61,945 bases of DNA, taken from NCBI GenBank assembly GCA_021205095.1, contig JAJPYE010000050.1, positions 1 to 61,945 on the forward strand, written 5' to 3'. Below, in pieces: positions 25,594 through 36,071 of the stretch. Under the pieces are notes generated by a model. That model was not told the DNA's origin. It ran no database searches and saw nothing but the letters and a program-made list of their open reading frames with translations. Origin of the DNA: Oscillospiraceae bacterium (GTDB taxonomy: Bacteria > Bacillota > Clostridia > Oscillospirales > Oscillospiraceae). Position numbers and translations under genes: made by a program. The stretch's first letter is position 1, and each line of letters begins with the position of its first letter.

Positions 25594-26613
25594 ATGGAAC
25601 TGACAGAACTGACAAAGCGGCTATGCAGTCTTCCCGGCCCTTCCGGGTTCGAGGAGGCGGTGTTTGACTGGGCTGCGGAATATTTGCGCCCCATCGCTGA
25701 CGAGATACATACAGATTCCCTGGGTAATCTGCTGGCGATAAAGCGCTGCGGCCAGCCGGATGCCAAGCTGGTCATGCTGGACGCTCACCTGGATGAAATA
25801 GGTTTTATCGTTACCGGCGCGCAGGACGGCTTTCTGACCTTTGATATGCTGGGAGGCGTGGATCACCGTATGCTCCCGGCGCGGGAGGTGCGGGTGCTGT
25901 CTGACCCGCCGCTTTTCGGGGTAATCGACACTATGCCGCCTCATCTTCTGGAGGCGGAGGAGACGGGAAAAACCATCCCGGCGGACAAGCTGTTTATTGA
26001 CGTAGGCCTTACGCAGGAAGAGGCTCTGAAGGCCGCCCCGCCGGGGACGCCGGTGGTATACGCCAGCGGCTGCGACGAGCTTTGCGCCGGTCAGCTTTGC
26101 GGCAAGGCATTGGATGACCGGGCCTGTGCTGCCATTATTATCAAAGCGTTTGAAACCTTGGCGGACAAGCCTCTGAACGTAGACCTGGGATGCCAGCTCA
26201 GTACCCAGGAGGAGGTAGGACGCCGTGGCGCCGCTGTGGGAGCCTGGAACGCCGCCCCGGACATTGCCCTGGTGGTGGACGTCACCCACGCCAAAACGCC
26301 GGACGGCAAGGAGGCCCTTTGTGAAGGACGCAAGGGAGCGGCCATCGGGGTCGGGCCCAATCTGAACCGGGCCGTTACCCGCGAGCTGTTCCGCATTGCG
26401 GAGGAGCAGGGCATTGCCCATCAGACGGAGCCTCTGCCCGGCGACAGCGGCACCAACGCTGCGGCCATTCAAATCTCCCGTCAGGGGGTGGCCACGGGCC
26501 TTGTATCTCTTCCGCTGAAATATATGCACACGCCGGTGGAGACGGTCTGGACAGAGGATATGATTGCTATCGAGGAACTTTTGATAGCTTATGTGGAGGA
26601 GGCGGAGGTGTGA
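25594..26613 (+). CDS. M42 family metallopeptidase, copy 1
   Basis: The product has 339 residues. The M42 (glutamyl aminopeptidase/cellulase M) set of ligands and catalytic residues is visible: LDAHLDEIGF (His and Asp), DDRA (bridging Asp), STQEEVG (Glu pair), VVDVTH (Asp) and the late His in KYMHTPVE. It should be a cytoplasmic dinuclear aminopeptidase trimming peptides. It lies 9 bases after murD and immediately before a paralogue. Confidence 0.92.
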   Translation: MELTELTKRLCSLPGPSGFEEAVFDWAAEYLRPIADEIHTDSLGNLLAIKRCGQPDAKLVMLDAHLDEIGFIVTGAQDGFLTFDMLGGVDHRMLPAREVRVLSDPPLFGVIDTMPPHLLEAEETGKTIPADKLFIDVGLTQEEALKAAPPGTPVVYASGCDELCAGQLCGKALDDRACAAIIIKAFETLADKPLNVDLGCQLSTQEEVGRRGAAVGAWNAAPDIALVVDVTHAKTPDGKEALCEGRKGAAIGVGPNLNRAVTRELFRIAEEQGIAHQTEPLPGDSGTNAAAIQISRQGVATGLVSLPLKYMHTPVETVWTEDMIAIEELLIAYVEEAEV

Positions 26614-26615
26614 CA

Positions 26616-27635
26616 ATGCTGGACACGATGGAAACGCTGTGCTGTCTGGATGGCGTATCCGGCAGTGAAGATGAAGTGCGGGATTACATCCTGGAGCGGG
26701 CCATGCCCTTTGCCGATGAGATACGTACCGACCCTATGGGGAATCTGATGATTTTCAAAAAGGGCGACGCTTCGCCCAGTCGGCGGGTCATGCTCTGCGC
26801 CCATATGGACGAGGTAGGCCTGATGGTGACGGGCATTACGGAGGAGGGCTACCTGCATTTTGATACGTGCGGCGGCATAGACCGGCGGGTGCTGATTGGC
26901 AAGCGGGTATTTGTTGGTGCTATGCGCACCATGGGCGTTGTCGGCTCCAAGGCCATACACCTGACCACAGCGGAGCAGCGCAAGACGCTGCCGAAGCTTT
27001 CCGATATGTATATAGACATCGGCGCGCCGGACAGAAAAGCGGCGGAGGCTCTGGTCAGCCTGGGGGACACTGTGGCCTTTGACGATGCGGTCATACGCTT
27101 CGGAGACGGCTTTATCAAAGCTAAGGCCATAGACGACCGGGTGGGCTGCGCCACTATGCTGGAGCTGATAGAAAGCCAGCTTCCCTGCGACTGCTGGTTT
27201 GCCTTCACTGTGCAGGAGGAAGTGGGCTGCCGGGGCGCGATGATTGCGGCCCGAAGCATAGAGCCGGAAACTGCGCTCATTTTGGAGACCACCACGGCGG
27301 CGGATATTCCCGGTGTAGAAGGCGCAGCCCGCGTATGCTGCCTGGGCCAGGGTGTCGTCATCCCCTTTATGGACAAGGGAACGATATATGACAAGACTCT
27401 GTATGCCACGTTAGGCCGTCTGGCGGAGGAAAACAACATTCCCTGGCAGACCAAGACCCGTATAGCCGGCGGAACGGATGCCAGCGCCGTTCAGCGCAGC
27501 GGCAGAGGCGTGCAGGTGGCGGCGCTTTCCGTCCCTGTGCGGAACATTCATTCCCCGGCCAGCGTTGCGAAAATCAGCGAGTGCGAGGATCAATACAGGC
27601 TGGCGCGGCTGTTTTTGCAGGAGATGGCAAAATAA
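26616..27635 (+). CDS. M42 family metallopeptidase, copy 2
   Basis: The product has 339 residues and is a diverged paralogue of the preceding gene. Ligands are CAHMDEVGL, DDRVGCA, TVQEEVG, ILETTTAAD (Glu in the place of Asp in copy 1) and the late His in NIHSPAS. The differences suggest another substrate preference or a mixed complex. I start at ATG 26616 because GGAGG at 26604-26608 is properly spaced; GTG 26610 is in frame but too close to that site. Confidence 0.9.
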   Translation: MLDTMETLCCLDGVSGSEDEVRDYILERAMPFADEIRTDPMGNLMIFKKGDASPSRRVMLCAHMDEVGLMVTGITEEGYLHFDTCGGIDRRVLIGKRVFVGAMRTMGVVGSKAIHLTTAEQRKTLPKLSDMYIDIGAPDRKAAEALVSLGDTVAFDDAVIRFGDGFIKAKAIDDRVGCATMLELIESQLPCDCWFAFTVQEEVGCRGAMIAARSIEPETALILETTTAADIPGVEGAARVCCLGQGVVIPFMDKGTIYDKTLYATLGRLAEENNIPWQTKTRIAGGTDASAVQRSGRGVQVAALSVPVRNIHSPASVAKISECEDQYRLARLFLQEMAK

Positions 27636-27638
27636 TCG

Positions 27639-27667
27639 TCATGTTCCGGCCCCTGCTCCCATAAGCT
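27639..27667 (+). promoter_or_regulatory. candidate sigma-E promoter of yunB
   Basis: TCATGTT (27639-27645) and CATAAGCT (27660-27667) are separated by 14 bases, matching the sigma-E consensus at 6 of 7 and 6 of 8 positions. The site is in the short gap before yunB. The Bacillus yunB gene is known to belong to the sigma-E regulon. Confidence 0.45.
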
Positions 27668-27689
27668 GACCTGAAAGGGGATGGGGATT

Positions 27690-30331
<2,642 letters not shown>

Positions 30332-30351
30332 AGTTTAATATGCATAAAAAT

Positions 30352-30382
30352 ATCGCTGGATTTTGAATATAAATCCAGCGAT
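30352..30382 (-). terminator. terminator of the cotJ operon
   Basis: A perfect 12-bp stem (30352-30363 and 30371-30382) with a 7-base loop lies between convergent ligA and cotJC. On the minus strand it is followed by ATTTTTATG, a T-run (30347-30351), so it should terminate cotJC; it may also stop ligA transcripts less efficiently. Confidence 0.75.
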
Positions 30383-30411
30383 GCTGTGATAATTCAGCTT
30401 ATTCTGAATAT

Positions 30412-31020
30412 TTATTTCCTTGCCGGCTTGTCAAACGCGGGGTTCACTGCATAGATATTTCGTTTATCCATTTGAGATGTTGCGATCTCCATCGCTTCGC
30501 CGAAACGCTGGAAGTGGACGACCTCACGCTCCCGCAGGAATCGGATAACGTCTATCACATCCGGGTCGTCGGCCATACGAAGGATGTTGTCATAGGTTGC
30601 TCTGGCCTTCTGTTCAGCGCCCATGTCCTCGGTCAAATCAGCGATCACATCACCCTTTACTGCAAAGCTGGCTGCATTAAAGGGCCAGCCAGCGGCGGCC
30701 TGGGCGTATACGCCGGCGGTGTGATCCACAAAGTATTCCTGGAACCCGGCCTCCTTCACCTGCTCTATGGTCATGTTTCGCGTAAGCTGATGAACGATGG
30801 CGCCGATCATCTCAAGATGCCCAAGCTCCTCCACGCCGATGTCTGTAAGAGTAGCCTTTAGCGCCGGGTACGGCATGGAATACCGCTGGCTCAGATAACG
30901 CAGGGACGCGCTCAATTCGCCGTCCGGGCCGCCGTATTGCGTAATGATAAATTTCGCCATGGCGGGGTCGGGATTTTTGATGCGGACAGGATATTGCAGC
31001 TTTTTCTCATACACAAACAT
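30412..31020 (-). CDS. cotJC: spore coat protein CotJC (manganese-catalase family)
   Basis: The product has 202 residues. It is a four-helix ferritin-like protein of the manganese catalase family. Likely metal ligands lie in GVEELGHLEMIG and in REREVVHFQRFGEA, with AEQKARATYDNILR between. In Bacillus it is part of the inner spore coat and may protect against peroxide. I use the ATG at 31020 (MFVYEKKLQYP), which overlaps the upstream stop by one base; an ATG at 31026 is two codons longer. Confidence 0.92.
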   Translation of the reverse strand: MFVYEKKLQYPVRIKNPDPAMAKFIITQYGGPDGELSASLRYLSQRYSMPYPALKATLTDIGVEELGHLEMIGAIVHQLTRNMTIEQVKEAGFQEYFVDHTAGVYAQAAAGWPFNAASFAVKGDVIADLTEDMGAEQKARATYDNILRMADDPDVIDVIRFLREREVVHFQRFGEAMEIATSQMDKRNIYAVNPAFDKPARK

Positions 31021-31466
31021 CAGCATTTACCTGCCTTTCCGCCGTTGTCCCAGGGCCACGGATCTTCCGTCCAAACCCAGGAATTGAAGTTTGCCGTGTC
31101 CCGGCGTGTAACGGGGCCATACAGCTCTACATATCGTTTACGGCCTTTCTCTGCCAAGGCGACAAAGCTCTTCCAGGTCTTGAATGCCTCGGCGTCGTCT
31201 GGATGGGTGTCCAAATACAGGGCAAGCTCCTGGAGCACGAAGTCCAGGGCCATCAGCTCCGCCAGCGGGGTGTTTTCCACCGCGCCGGTGGCCACATAGT
31301 CCATGAAGGGCAGATCCAGGCCGGGAAACAGCGTTCCCTTTGCCAGCGCCTCCGCGCTGTCATAGGCGGGTTGACTGCTCTGCTGCACAGGTACCATAGG
31401 CACTGCCAGTGAAACGCATGAAGGGAGCGGCCCTTCTCTATAGGTGCAGGAATTATTATTTGCCAA
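31020..31466 (-). CDS. cotJAB: CotJA-CotJB fusion spore coat protein
   Basis: The product has 148 residues and joins two proteins that are usually separate. Residues about 13-56 match CotJA (LAVPMVPVQ, ALAKGTLFPGLDLPF). Residues about 66-141 match CotJB (LQELALYLDTHPDDAEAF, then WVWTEDPWPWD). The reading frame is continuous, without a start or ribosome site for a separate CotJB except internal Met codons (for example Met55 and Met72). I start at TTG (31466-31464) because AAAGGGGGA lies just upstream; ATG codons at 31499 and 31490 are in frame but inside the hairpin. Confidence 0.85.
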   Translation of the reverse strand: MANNNSCTYREGPLPSCVSLAVPMVPVQQSSQPAYDSAEALAKGTLFPGLDLPFMDYVATGAVENTPLAELMALDFVLQELALYLDTHPDDAEAFKTWKSFVALAEKGRKRYVELYGPVTRRDTANFNSWVWTEDPWPWDNGGKAGKC

Positions 31467-31469
31467 ATG

Positions 31470-31509
31470 AAATCCCCCTTTGCAAGCCATTCTATGCAAA
31501 GGGGGATTT
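31470..31509 (-). promoter_or_regulatory. hairpin holding the cotJAB ribosome site, with sigma-E-like -10 in the loop
   Basis: A perfect 15-bp stem (31470-31484 and 31495-31509) with a 10-base loop lies between pfp and cotJAB. On the minus strand the second arm contains AAAGGGGGA, the cotJAB ribosome site. The loop plus two stem bases read CATAGAAT on the minus strand (31489-31496), 7 of 8 with the sigma-E -10 consensus. The matching -35 is poor. Transcripts started there would lack the first arm. Confidence 0.5.
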
Positions 31510-31522
31510 TGTTGTGTGTGGA

Positions 31523-32761
31523 TTACGCCTGTATCTTTTTCAGCTTTGCATATCTGGGCAGTGACTGTTCAACAGGCCGCACCGGCTCGCCTTGAATCAG
31601 AGGAAGAGCGTAGTCGATGAACTCCTGGGTGACAAAGTTACCCTCCGCATTGATCCACTCCAGAGGAACCTTCTTTTCTGCGTTGGCGACGGCAGACAGA
31701 GGGAGCAGTATGGTCTTGCAGACGTACTGGCCGCTGTCGCGGCCCCGCTCAAAGGCTACCATCTTCCCGGTTTCCCCGGCCACGGCAGCCTCCACCGCTG
31801 CGCGGCCCGCCAGCTCTGCCTCCTCCACATCGGTCTTGGAGGCCAGATGGGCGCCGCAGCGCTGCAAAAGACTCAGCTCGATAGGCCGCACCTTGGCCCC
31901 AGTGCGCTCCTTCACCATTTCCGCGAGGCGTGCGGCCAGACCCCCAAGCTGGGCATGGCCAAAGCCGTCCGTGCTGCTGGTCTTTGCCTGGGAGACAAAG
32001 GTGCCGTCTGCGAAATGCAGCCCCTCCGACACAGCGGCCAGGCAGCAGCCTTTTTCCTTGTAAATCCGCTCCACATCGGCCAGAAACGCCTCCTGGTCGA
32101 AGTCCCGCTCCGGCAGATAGACCAGATCCGGCCCTGCGCCGAAATAGGTTCCCAGAGCGGCGGAACCGGCCAGCCACCCAGCGTGGCGGCCCATAATCTC
32201 GATGATTGTCACCTGCCCGGTGGGGTAGACCCGGCTGTCCCGCGACACCTCCATGCAGCTTGTGGCGATATATTTCGCCGCAGAGCCAAACCCAGGGCAG
32301 TGGTCGGTGCCATAAAGATCGTTGTCGATGGTCTTGGGAATCCCCATCACCCGGCAGTCCCAGCCGGAACGGGCCATATAGCGGCTGATCTTGTCGCAGG
32401 TGTCCATGGAATCGTTGCCGCCGTTATAGAAGAAATAACGGACATTGTGTTTTTGGAATACCTCCAAAATACGTTTATAGTCGGTGTCGTCCACATCTGG
32501 ATCGGCCAGCTTATACCGGCAGGATCCAAGCTCCGAGGCGGGGGTGTTTTTCAGATAGGCCAGCTCCGCCGGATCCTCCAGCCCCATGTCATAGAGCTTG
32601 TCTCCCAGAACGCCGGTTATTCCGTGATCTGCGCCGAGAACCTGGGTGATCTCCTCTGCAGCAAGGGCCGCAGTGATAGCGCCGTAGGCGCTGGCGTTGA
32701 TGACCGATGTCGGCCCGCCGGACTGCCCGATGATACAGGCTCCCACAAGTTTTTCAGCCAT
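31523..32761 (-). CDS. pfp: PPi-dependent 6-phosphofructokinase
   Basis: The product has 412 residues. It interconverts fructose 6-phosphate and fructose 1,6-bisphosphate using pyrophosphate. The GGNDS motif has Asp where ATP enzymes have Gly, and PKTIDND has Lys at the second discriminating position; both mark the PPi-type. IMGRHAGWLA is the usual sugar-phosphate part. It is divergent from fba, the next glycolytic step. Another PFKA-family assignment is possible only for the physiological direction. Confidence 0.92.
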   Translation of the reverse strand: MAEKLVGACIIGQSGGPTSVINASAYGAITAALAAEEITQVLGADHGITGVLGDKLYDMGLEDPAELAYLKNTPASELGSCRYKLADPDVDDTDYKRILEVFQKHNVRYFFYNGGNDSMDTCDKISRYMARSGWDCRVMGIPKTIDNDLYGTDHCPGFGSAAKYIATSCMEVSRDSRVYPTGQVTIIEIMGRHAGWLAGSAALGTYFGAGPDLVYLPERDFDQEAFLADVERIYKEKGCCLAAVSEGLHFADGTFVSQAKTSSTDGFGHAQLGGLAARLAEMVKERTGAKVRPIELSLLQRCGAHLASKTDVEEAELAGRAAVEAAVAGETGKMVAFERGRDSGQYVCKTILLPLSAVANAEKKVPLEWINAEGNFVTQEFIDYALPLIQGEPVRPVEQSLPRYAKLKKIQA

Positions 32762-32804
32762 GGTATGTCCTCCAAAATTAAGTTTAATATTATCGAGATT
32801 TGTA

Positions 32805-32833
32805 TTGATTATAACACGGTTTTGCGGTAAAAT
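32805..32833 (+). promoter_or_regulatory. sigma-A promoter of fba, overlapping the divergent pfp promoter
   Basis: For fba: TTGATT (32805-32810), 17 bases, TAAAAT (32828-32833). On the minus strand a TATAAT (32808-32813) with a weak TTTATT 17 bases upstream could serve pfp. The two would overlap, so only one polymerase could bind at a time. Confidence 0.6.
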
Positions 32834-32855
32834 AAAGAAAAAGGAGTGGTGAAAT

Positions 32856-33791
32856 ATGCCAATCGTAACAACAACCGAAATGTTCGAAAAAGCCTACAAG
32901 GGCGGGTACGCCATCGGGGCTTTTAATGTCAACAACATGGAGATCGTTCAGGGCATCACGGAGGCGGCTGCCGAGGTCAATTCTCCTCTGATCCTCCAGG
33001 TTTCTGCCGGGGCGCGCAAATATGCAAAGCACGTCTACCTCACCAAGCTGGTGGAGGCCGCTGTGGCGGATACGGGCTTGCCCATTGCCCTGCATCTGGA
33101 TCACGGTGCGGACTTTGACATCTGCAAGAGCTGTGTGGACGGGGGCTTTACCTCCGTTATGATCGACGGCTCCTCCCTCAGTTTTGAGGACAACATTGCC
33201 GTCACCCGGCAGGTGGTGGAGTATGCCCATGACCACGGCGTCGTGGTAGAGGGCGAGCTGGGCCGCCTGGAAGGGGTGGAGGACGATGTAGTTGTTTCTG
33301 CTGAGGATTCCAGCTACACCCGCCCGGAGGATGTGCAGGAGTTTGTAGAGCGCACCGGGGTGGATTCCCTGGCTATTGCCATCGGCACCAGCCACGGGGC
33401 CTATAAATTCAAGCCCGGCACAAAGCCTCAGCTCCGCTTTGATATTTTGGAGGAAGTCGCCCAGCGTCTTCCCGGTTTCCCTATTGTACTCCACGGCGCT
33501 TCCAGTGTTATCCCCAAGTATGTGGACATCATCAACGCCAACGGCGGCAAGCTGGTGGACGCCATCGGCGTGCCGGAGGATATGCTCCGCAAGGCTGCAT
33601 CCATGGCCGTTTGCAAGATTAACATCGACTCCGACCTGCGCCTGGCCATGACCGCCGGCATCCGCCAGCATTTCAATGAGCATCCTGAGCATTTCGACCC
33701 CCGTCAGTACCTGACCGTTGGCCGGGACTATATCCGCGAGCTTGTGAAGGACAAAATTGTAAACGTGCTGGGGAGCGACGGGAAGGCGTAA
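32856..33791 (+). CDS. fba: class II fructose-1,6-bisphosphate aldolase
   Basis: The product has 311 residues. It splits fructose 1,6-bisphosphate using zinc. Ligand and active-site segments are IALHLDHGADF (catalytic Asp and first His), VEGELGRLEG, AIGTSHGAYKF and VLHGASSV (His). KINIDSDLR is the phosphate-binding part. AAGGAG precedes the ATG. Only one base separates it from the P-type ATPase gene, whose start is probably translationally coupled. Confidence 0.95.
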   Translation: MPIVTTTEMFEKAYKGGYAIGAFNVNNMEIVQGITEAAAEVNSPLILQVSAGARKYAKHVYLTKLVEAAVADTGLPIALHLDHGADFDICKSCVDGGFTSVMIDGSSLSFEDNIAVTRQVVEYAHDHGVVVEGELGRLEGVEDDVVVSAEDSSYTRPEDVQEFVERTGVDSLAIAIGTSHGAYKFKPGTKPQLRFDILEEVAQRLPGFPIVLHGASSVIPKYVDIINANGGKLVDAIGVPEDMLRKAASMAVCKINIDSDLRLAMTAGIRQHFNEHPEHFDPRQYLTVGRDYIRELVKDKIVNVLGSDGKA

Positions 33792-33792
33792 T

Positions 33793-35499
33793 ATGGGGTT
33801 TTTGCGAGAGATAAAACAAGCCGTTTCCGGCCACGGTCACGACTGCACCTGCGATAGCTGCATGGAGGAGCATCACCACGACCATCACGGCTTTGACACC
33901 GTGATGGTGTGGCGGCTCGTTGCTGCCGCCGTCCTGTTTATAGGCGGGGAGGTGGCGGAGGGGACGCTGCCTACTGTGTCTCTTATCCTGTTTATCGCGG
34001 CGATACTTTGCGCCGGATATGACCTTTTTATCAGCGCTGTCGCAAACATCTTTCAGCGGAAGCTGTTTGATGAGACGTTGCTGATGAGCATTGTCGCCGT
34101 AGCTGCCTGTATTATTGGCGAAGCCAGCGAGGGAGCCTCGGTGGTGATTCTGTTCCAGCTTGGCGAGCTGTTTCAGGGCTATGCTGTGGCAAAGGTTCGG
34201 CACAATATAGAGGGGCTGATGGAAAATCGCTCCCCGGAGGCCAGCGCGGTTCTGGCTGACGTCCGCTCGGACAAGGGGCAGAAGGGAAGAACAGAGGAGT
34301 TCATCACCCATTTTTCCCGTGTATATACGCCTGTGATTCTGGGCGTGGCGCTTATCGTTGCCATCGTATCTCCGCTGGCGCTGGACGTCACCGTGGCGGA
34401 AGGGGTTCACCGTGCGCTGGTAATGCTGGTGATTGCCTGTCCCTGCGCCATCGTTATCTCTGTGCCGCTGACCTATTTTGCAGGTATTGGCGGAGCTACG
34501 CGGCAGGGAATCCTGTTTAAAAGCACCTGTGCCATGGATGATGTGGCCCGCACCCAGGCGGTAGTATTTGACAAATCCGGCGCTTTAGAAGGCGAAGGGC
34601 TGCGTGTGGTGTCCGTCAAGAGCGATAAAATGGATGCAGGTGTGCTTCTTCGCATTGCTTCCCATGCCTGCGCCTATTCCAGCAGCATTTATGCAGAAGG
34701 AATCAAAGCCTCCTATCAGGGCGTAATCTACATCGAGCTGATTCAAAGCTTTCAGCAGCAGGAGGAGGGCTTTGGCATCACCGTAGAGGTGGACGGCGTC
34801 CGCATTGTGCTTGGCCTGCTGGATTTTATGCGCGACCATGGGGTGGATCCAGAGACGGATGCCCTGCCGGAGGAAGATTGCGTGTATTTGGCCGTTGATG
34901 GTCAATATGCAGGACGTATTCTGCTGGGCAGCGTTGCGAAAGCCGATGTTTGCGGAGCGGTGACGGTTCTTTCCTGGAGTAAAGGCAGAGAAATCGCCAT
35001 GATAACAGACGACAGCCGCACTGCGTCGGAAAAATTTGCCCGACAGGTCGGTATAGACGAGTTTTACCCAGATTGCAATTCGTCGGATAAGGTGGCGCTG
35101 GTCAAGGAAATACAAAACCGTCAGGTCAAAAAAGGCACGCTGATGTTTGTTGGCGATGCCGATACGGATGGAGACTGCATCCGTCAGGCGGATGTGGGCG
35201 TGTCCCTGAATGGTGCGGATTCCGATGCTGCGATTCAGGCGGCGGACGTAGTCATCATGGACAACTCGCCTTCCAAAGTGGTGACGGCGATGGAGGCTGC
35301 TCGCCACACCCGTTCTATCGTCTGGCAGAACATTGTTTTTGCACTGGCCTTTAAGGTCGTTATCCTTGTGCTGGATATGTTTGGCTTCTGCCCCTTGTGG
35401 CTGGCTGTGTTCGCGGACGTGGGCGTGGCGCTTCTTGCAGTGCTCAACTCTCTGCGTGCCTTCCTGATAAAGGATACCGTGCTGCCGGAGAGCAAATAA
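33793..35499 (+). CDS. degenerate P1B-type ATPase lacking the actuator domain
   Basis: The product has 568 residues in an uninterrupted frame. It is clearly built like a heavy-metal P-type ATPase: an N-terminal His/Cys cluster (CTCDSCMEEHHHDHH, 18-32), membrane helices, the metal-site CPC (216-218), and DVG (542-544) in the last helix pair. The actuator domain with TGE is absent: helix 4 ends near 140 and FSRVYTP resumes at 174. DKTGT is DKSGA (260-264), TGD is TDD (405-407), GDGxND is GDADTDGD (454-461) and the HP motif of the nucleotide domain is missing. Ordinary transport is unlikely; a metal sensor or scaffold is a possible role. Confidence 0.85.
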   Translation: MGFLREIKQAVSGHGHDCTCDSCMEEHHHDHHGFDTVMVWRLVAAAVLFIGGEVAEGTLPTVSLILFIAAILCAGYDLFISAVANIFQRKLFDETLLMSIVAVAACIIGEASEGASVVILFQLGELFQGYAVAKVRHNIEGLMENRSPEASAVLADVRSDKGQKGRTEEFITHFSRVYTPVILGVALIVAIVSPLALDVTVAEGVHRALVMLVIACPCAIVISVPLTYFAGIGGATRQGILFKSTCAMDDVARTQAVVFDKSGALEGEGLRVVSVKSDKMDAGVLLRIASHACAYSSSIYAEGIKASYQGVIYIELIQSFQQQEEGFGITVEVDGVRIVLGLLDFMRDHGVDPETDALPEEDCVYLAVDGQYAGRILLGSVAKADVCGAVTVLSWSKGREIAMITDDSRTASEKFARQVGIDEFYPDCNSSDKVALVKEIQNRQVKKGTLMFVGDADTDGDCIRQADVGVSLNGADSDAAIQAADVVIMDNSPSKVVTAMEAARHTRSIVWQNIVFALAFKVVILVLDMFGFCPLWLAVFADVGVALLAVLNSLRAFLIKDTVLPESK

Positions 35500-35549
35500 T
35501 CGACCCTGGCGGCTTGACCATGTGATGCGTGGAAAGAAAATATTACTAT

Positions 35550-35593
35550 AATATCTGCGATAAAAAGCGCCGCTTCTTTTTATCGCAGATATT
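35550..35593. terminator. bidirectional terminator between convergent genes
   Basis: A perfect 18-bp stem (35550-35567 and 35576-35593) with an 8-base loop lies between the ATPase gene and the minus-strand hypothetical gene. The stem has internal A and T runs that give T-rich stretches on either strand. Confidence 0.75.
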
Positions 35594-35607
35594 CGTTTAA
35601 CCATACC

Positions 35608-36039
35608 TCAGTCTTTTGGCGCCCATTGACCGAGAGCATTTTTGACAAGCACCCATTGATAATTTGTATATTCAGCGTTCGGCTCCAAACTGCCGTCACC
35701 GCCGGAGGAATTGGTTTGAAAGCTGGACAGCAGAACGATGACTTCCTGACTGTCATATTGAGCGGCCCAGGAATCCTCGGCGGCGGCCATGGAGTCTCCC
35801 TCGTACCAGAGGTCGGTCAGCGTGCAGCCGTTGAAGCCCGCACGGAATTTCCTTTTGACAGCCTTCATAGCGGCTTCAATTTCTCTGGCGCTGTGATTGT
35901 CCGTGACAGTATAGTAGGTATTCACCTGACTAACGTCTCCATGCCCGGTTATTTTTATTCCTATGATTGCACAAACAAGAATGATTAAAAATGCAGAAAT
36001 TATCAGAATAATTCGGCTTGTTTTGATGGATTTATTCAT
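35608..36039 (-). CDS. membrane-anchored small protein, DUF4829-like
   Basis: The product has 143 residues. It has a basic start, one hydrophobic anchor (about 10-29) and a secreted domain (YYTVTDNHSAREIEAAM to the end) that resembles the DUF4829 fold, ending WVLVKNALGQWAPKD. No catalytic motif is seen. It follows the histidine kinase gene by 32 bases on the same strand, so it is probably in its operon and may be an accessory or target of that system. Confidence 0.65.
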   Translation of the reverse strand: MNKSIKTSRIILIISAFLIILVCAIIGIKITGHGDVSQVNTYYTVTDNHSAREIEAAMKAVKRKFRAGFNGCTLTDLWYEGDSMAAAEDSWAAQYDSQEVIVLLSSFQTNSSGGDGSLEPNAEYTNYQWVLVKNALGQWAPKD

Positions 36040-36071
36040 GTTTAGATCCTCTATCTGTGTATTAAGGATAA

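Noticed and set aside
31592-32830. 412-codon plus-strand frame opposite pfp
   Set aside because: pfp has all family motifs; the opposite frame has none.
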